Position numbers and translations under genes: made by a program
Assembly (NCBI GenBank): GCA_026419785.1
Contig: JAODTK010004532.1
Span: 617,501 to 681,500 of the forward strand
From: Sclerodactyla briareus
Lineage: Eukaryota > Echinodermata > Holothuroidea > Dendrochirotida > Sclerodactylidae
Direction: 5' to 3'
Length of the DNA stretch: 64,000 nucleotides
The notes under the pieces: model-generated
Told to the model about the DNA's origin: nothing
The model's database searches: none
Seen by the model: the letters and a program-made list of their open reading frames with translations, nothing else
In this document: positions 59,350 to 64,000 of the stretch, piece by piece
How positions within the stretch are numbered: the first letter of the stretch is position 1
Layout of the letters: each line of letters opens with the position of its first letter

Positions 59350-60345
59350 AAAACAGTTTTTGACCCCCAGGTGACCTCGAATGACCTTTAATGCTATGAC
59401 CTTTTTTCATGAAATTGTTTACTCTCCATGTGATACATACACCTCCTCGGAGCATTTTGCATTCTGATTAACACACCCATTGCTATGCCCGGAAAGTACT
59501 AAATCAGTTTTTTGACCCCTAAGTGACCTTTAATGACCTTCAATACAATGGCTTTCATGAAAATTGTTACACTCCATGTGAGCATCCACTCCTAGGAGCA
59601 TATTGCATCCCAATTAACATGTCTATGTTATTGCGAAAAAATAATTAAACTCCATTTGACTGACAGATACTAATATGCAATTAGTCCCACAAATTTACCC
59701 TCAGTGATCTTGATGCTATTGAAAATTCATCCAGGACTTGTTAAGTAGGTCCTATTCACAAAGTTGGGTCAAATCCCTAAAAGGTTGAATAAAATAATTG
59801 CTCTAACTATGCTAACTAATATGTAAATTAACCACACATAATGACCTTCGTGATTTCAACGCAATTTGAATGTAATTTATCGGGGCTGTTAGAAGGTCCT
59901 ACTCCCAAGTTTCCGTGAGAATCCAACACAGTTTATACATTTGCCTAATTGCTAATTGGGGCAACTATTATGCAAATTAGTCATGCACGATGACCGCCAG
60001 TGACCTGCGGCCAATAGAACTTCATCGGCCCTGATAGTGTTGGCCCATTCACCAAGTTTCATGAATCACAATGAAGTTTGAAATATCACAGAACTTATGC
60101 AAATTACTACTGCTAAGAAATGCAAACTTGACCTCGGCTGACCTTGAAATTTTCGCCAGTTTTTTGGTCCAACAACTACCCCCAACCACCACGTTTCGTG
60201 TAATCGCACGACTTGAAAATTTTGCGGAAAACCTGCAAAATAAGGCAGCAAATATACGATATCTCCCATTTTCGATTATCGAGATTTTACTATACGGACA
60301 TTGTACAAGTTTTGTGTCAATCGGATAAGTGTTAAAGAATGAGAG
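59350..60345. repeat. Tandem and dispersed repeat with TGACC...ATGACCTT units
   Basis: Two units of about 155 bases begin 'ttttgacccccaggtgacct' (59357) and 'ttttgacccctaagtgacct' (59511). Later, less regular units contain 'atgcaaattagtc' and 'aagtttcatgaatcac'. The array ends with 'accacgtttcgtgtaatcg', also found at 53.7 kb. No coding sequence was recognised. Confidence 0.65.
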
Positions 60346-60363
60346 CGCTAACGCCTACAGTTT

Positions 60364-60416
60364 CCGGCGGCGGCGGCGAGACGGCGGCGGCAGCGTCGGC
60401 GGAGACGGCGTGGACA
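60364..60416. repeat. GGC/GAC trinucleotide-rich patch
   Basis: 'ccggcggcggcggcgagacg' followed by further GGCGG and GTCGGCGGAGAC units. It lies at the end of the preceding repeat, as a similar shorter patch does at 53.93 kb. Confidence 0.8.
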
Positions 60417-60430
60417 CGGTCAAAACCCTA

Positions 60431-61009
60431 ATATTCCCTCACATTTATCAGTGTTGCGGGGATATAATTATGGAAGGTAGTTCTCGTCTAGAATGTATGC
60501 AAACTACTTCCTTGCCCAAATTGTTTTTGTCATGCAGATTATTCACCTCGTTGTCAGAAGACACCTCGATGGACGGCAGTACCTGACAAGACGTTTACGG
60601 CACACCACCAATCTGACACTGCCCTAGCAATTACGCTAGCAATCCTTCACTTTTACTTTTTTAATTTTGTTACTGTGTACAGCCGCTAGCTAGCTAATTT
60701 CGGCATTGCACTAACATTAAGCTAATACAGTGTGTGTTAGAATGCACATGCCTCGGGAAAATTAAGCTATACAATAGAAGTTAAGGTTATTGTGCCGTGG
60801 AGCCAATTCATATGAATATTAATTAATTATCATTACAAACATTTTCGTTCGTATATATTGGCAAATAGATTGATTTTTGGACATGTTGTTTTAAGTCTGG
60901 TTTTTAAGAGATGCCTGATCGCCTTGTCTCGGTGTATCTATAGACAGAGAAAACGAAAACAGGCTAATGTAATCATGGTGCACTCAGGCTGACACCTATC
61001 CCAGCAAGA
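60431..61009. other. Unassigned sequence
   Basis: Nothing recognised. Confidence 0.35.
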
Positions 61010-61400
61010 CGAAACGTTGCTAAACATGTTCCTTATATGTTTTTTGAAAAGTTTTATGTTGAGTACAGGAATGTTACGGAAACGTTTCCATACAATCCCA
61101 AAAAGTTTGGGGAAACATTCTAGAAACATTCAATATTACTTCAAATTTTTTAGAGTTACAGCAACCGGGAAACAAAAACGATTTTAATAATATACTCGGA
61201 CAACACTACATAACGTAATCCGTTTTGGCGCAAATCTTATGCCACCAAAACCTTTTGGAAATTTCAGAATTTTGGAAATGTTGCCAAAACGTTGCTTCAA
61301 AAACGTTTGGAAACGTTCTGAAACATTTCCCATTAACTTCGTTTACTCAATAAAAAACCGTTTTCGAACAATCCAGCGAAAAACATGTTAAAAATGTTTT
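61010..61400. repeat. AACGTT / AAACGTTT-rich degenerate repeat
   Basis: Words such as 'aaacgttgc', 'gaaacgtttcc', 'aacgttgcttc' and 'aaaaacgtttggaaacgttc' are unusually dense over 400 bases, interspersed with A/T-rich sequence. They are palindromic and not at a fixed period. No coding pattern was seen. Confidence 0.5.
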
Positions 61401-61990
61401 TGAAATGCACAACCAGTGGTTATGGCCATCATGTTTGATGCCTAGTCGGCGCACCTGTGCATTGCTTGCATTAACCCCTGGTCGAGCATTATCCTGCAGA
61501 TAAACCATTCTCGACTGTTGATATAAACCCTGACTAAAAAACTTTGGGTTGTGTGAAATTGATAAGTTTTTCTCGGTTGAACTGTAGGTTCATACGTCCA
61601 CAATTAATTCAAATGCTACCCCAATCTTTTCAATTTATGACAAATAACTTTGGGCACAATAGGCCTGATCCCTGGGAGTGGTTGCTAAGGGATGAGGTAA
61701 TGGGCAACCATGGGTTATCAATTTCGGCGACACATGGGAGTTGTCAGGCTTACAAGTGATATCAATGTGCTTCTCATCAAGTGTTATAATACTAACAGCA
61801 GCCCCACCAATTAGGATGGCCAGTTCAAGCATCCACTGCGAAAATACTGAAACAACTTTATATTCATTTCACACTTTACTAATTGTAATGATGGTTGAAT
61901 TAGTTTAGTTTAGTGAATAGGAGTCAGGAAAGGACCAAAATTCCTCATAAACGACCCAGAGCCACAACATCCAGGAAAGAAACGGAACCA
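61401..61990. other. Unassigned sequence
   Basis: Nothing recognised. It is the 3' flank of the last LINE on the - strand. Confidence 0.35.
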
Positions 61991-61999
61991 AACCACTAA

Positions 62000-64000
62000 A
62001 TCATTCGCCCGTTGATTCCTGAAAAATAATCAAGGAATGTCTTGAACGCATTACACTCTTGAGAGAACAACATTTTTAGGAAGATAATTCATATCAGGAT
62101 ATCTTGCGAGAAGAAATATTTACGAATGTCCAATTGCAGCCTTGCCATGAAGCTGAGGAATGGCCTCTATTGCAGTAACACTTGAAAATTCAAGAAGTGT
62201 GGAAGGACAGGGCCATCGAGGTCATGAGACATTTGAAAACATGAATCAAGCACCCCGAATTCGCCTCAGCTCCATGGTAGTTAGACCGAGACGCCTAATC
62301 TTTCTCGTAGGATAATTTTGTCAGACAGTCAATCATGCTAGGTGCACTACGCTGACGGTTTCAATAACCTGTTGTCTTTGCAAAGGTCGGGATTCAAACT
62401 GGACCGAATATTAAGGTGGCGTTCTTACCAGTTGCTTAAACAGCCGTACAACAATATCATTATCAAGGAAACTGAAGGGAGCGCTCGTCTAATTCCAAGC
62501 AAGAATCCATTACTCTTCTCGCAGCTCGGCACATGTTTGGAAGGTTTCAAAGAAGACGGAAAACAAACCCCAAGATCTTTTCGGAAATCACCTCCTGAAT
62601 ATTTGGCCATTTAACATGAAGGAAGCGTTGCGATTATGAAAACCAACGTGCATAACTTGGAATTTCGACATTGAAAAACATTTGCCAGTCGGAAGATCAT
62701 TTGAGAAATTATATACAGATCCCTTTGAAGAATTTCAGCATCATCATTCGAAACCGACTCCGATACAACTTGGTATAGTCTGCGAACTTCTTAACCTGGA
62801 ATGAACAGAAAGAACTTCAGATCGTCAATAGACGCCAGAAAGAGTACCGGCCCGAGAACCGATCCCTGGGGAACACACTGGGACCGTTTGCCAAGAAGAC
62901 GAACGTCCTATTTAATGACAACTCGTGGTTCCCTATTATGAAGCCACGCACGAAATCATCGTAGGACATTCCCTCAATGCCAAAGCTCTCCAACTTAGCA
63001 AGAGACGCTCATGGAACATTGTCAAAGCTTTATGAAAAGTCAGGAAAAATATATCAAACAGCATTGCGTTGTCAAAAGAACATGTAACATCTTCCCTAAA
63101 TTCCACGAGATACAAAACACGAACGTTTTCTAAACCCTGGTGCATGAATCCCTATCAGACTAGCTCATTGAAATACGCAACCAATATGATCCCGAATGAT
63201 TGATGCCATTACCTTGCAGACAAACAAGTAAGACGACTGGCGTGTCATTACAAGGAAGAGACCGTTTACCTCGGAAACTAGGAGAAAACATTTGCTCTCC
63301 TCAATATCCGGAACAATCCCTTCTTGCAGAGGTCTATTGAAAATAATAGCTAATGGAACAGGCACTCGCCGGCAAAGGATTTTAGTAGAGAGGATATAGA
63401 TTAAAACTCGTCAGGACAGGAGCTTTATCACTTTTGAGCTTCTGCCGTTCTCTTTACTAAACCAGGCGAGCACACCTTATTACCAACCAATTACTATGCG
63501 GAGAAGAAACCCCGACATCTAGGTCACCAAAATTATCCAAGTTCTCTATGAGTAAAACAGACGAGAAATAATCATTAGGAACCTTCGCATATCCTGCCTA
63601 TCGCTGATTGTAATACCCGAGTCGGAATCTATCAAAGGACAACTGCTGTCCTTGACTTTCTGCTTCTCCCTCACAAAAGAGAAAATTGCACGAGATTCTC
63701 CTTGTATTTGAGCCGCAATCGCCTCTCAAAATCAAGTTTAGCACCAGAAACTAAAGCTGAGACAGCTTTGCTGAACATTGGAATGCTCGAGATTCAGACC
63801 CACGGACCCAGAAAGAACGATAAAGTCGCCCTAAATGTCCTACGTTTGATGGCAGGCAAACTTACCCTATTCCTCAAGAGGCCTCTTGTTCTCATGCGAC
63901 GTTTCCTCCCAAGGAACGTTGCGTGAACTTTCCTACTCGTTACCTGTCAATCAAACCATTCCAAGAGTCAAAAGCTTTCGTACTTTCTACATTTACCCCC
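62000..64000 (-). mobile_element. CR1-like LINE, cut by the window end
   Basis: On the - strand, from 63,400 down, the reverse transcriptase domain of a CR1/L2-type element is visible. Pieces include LAIIFNRPLQEGIVPDIEES (63350), VCKVMASIIRDHIG, then FDNVP and LAKLESFGIEGMSYDDFVRG (63030-62950). The catalytic box reads KFADYTKLYR (62757-62790), with the second Asp changed to Tyr. LGVCFPSSLKPSKHV (about 62560) and later L-T-T-M-E-L-R-R (62280) mark the connection and C-terminal tail. Stops and shifts are frequent. The endonuclease would lie beyond position 64000. Confidence 0.8.

Overview
This window looks like a stretch of invertebrate animal nuclear DNA, most likely a marine one. Genes are sparse, introns have GT/AG borders, long stretches carry no gene, and most of the recognisable coding signal is dead or damaged transposable elements: two CR1-like LINE tails, one Jockey/CR1-group LINE and one DIRS retrotransposon, plus several families of short inverted-repeat elements and 150-350 bp tandem repeats containing 'gaccttgacctt' or 'atgcaaattag' words. 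No bacterial operon, tRNA, rRNA or CRISPR array was seen. An echinoderm or similar deuterostome is my guess for the organism, at low confidence.

Two host genes can be supported. A multi-exon protein kinase-like gene of the TKL (RIPK/MLKL-like) group lies on the + strand at about 2.0-7.4 kb. Its splice phases join well, but the HRD Asp and the DFG motif are replaced, so it encodes a pseudokinase. A cytochrome P450 lies on the - strand at about 41.3-42.8 kb in one intronless block, with its C-helix, ExxR, PERF and haem-Cys motifs visible but spread over several reading frames.

Layout: 1-2.0 kb, unassigned plus a dispersed repeat. 2.0-7.4 kb, pseudokinase. 7.4-11.5 kb, unassigned, with a possible repeat bounded by GCACCCGAAA words. 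11.5-16.0 kb, a diverged segmental duplication and tandem repeats. 16.6-20.4 kb, two LINE remnants head to tail on the - strand. 20.4-24.9 kb, inverted-repeat elements and tandem repeats. 24.9-33.6 kb, a GC-rich DIRS element with inverted terminal repeats, an internal complementary region, gag-like, RT, RNase H, methyltransferase-like and tyrosine recombinase regions. 33.6-41.2 kb, tandem repeats and two roughly 1 kb copies of a CATGGGCGTC inverted-repeat family. 41.3-42.8 kb, P450. 43-51 kb, repeats and three more copies of that family. 52-60 kb, two further inverted-repeat elements, a 1 kb direct duplication and an ATGCAAATTAG/TGACCT repeat block. 62-64 kb, another LINE cut by the window edge.

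A recurring oddity is that conserved protein motifs sit close together but in different frames, often next to homopolymers, in the host genes and in the transposons alike. Either most of these loci are decaying, or the assembly carries uncorrected single-base indels. This decides whether the pseudokinase and the P450 are live genes.
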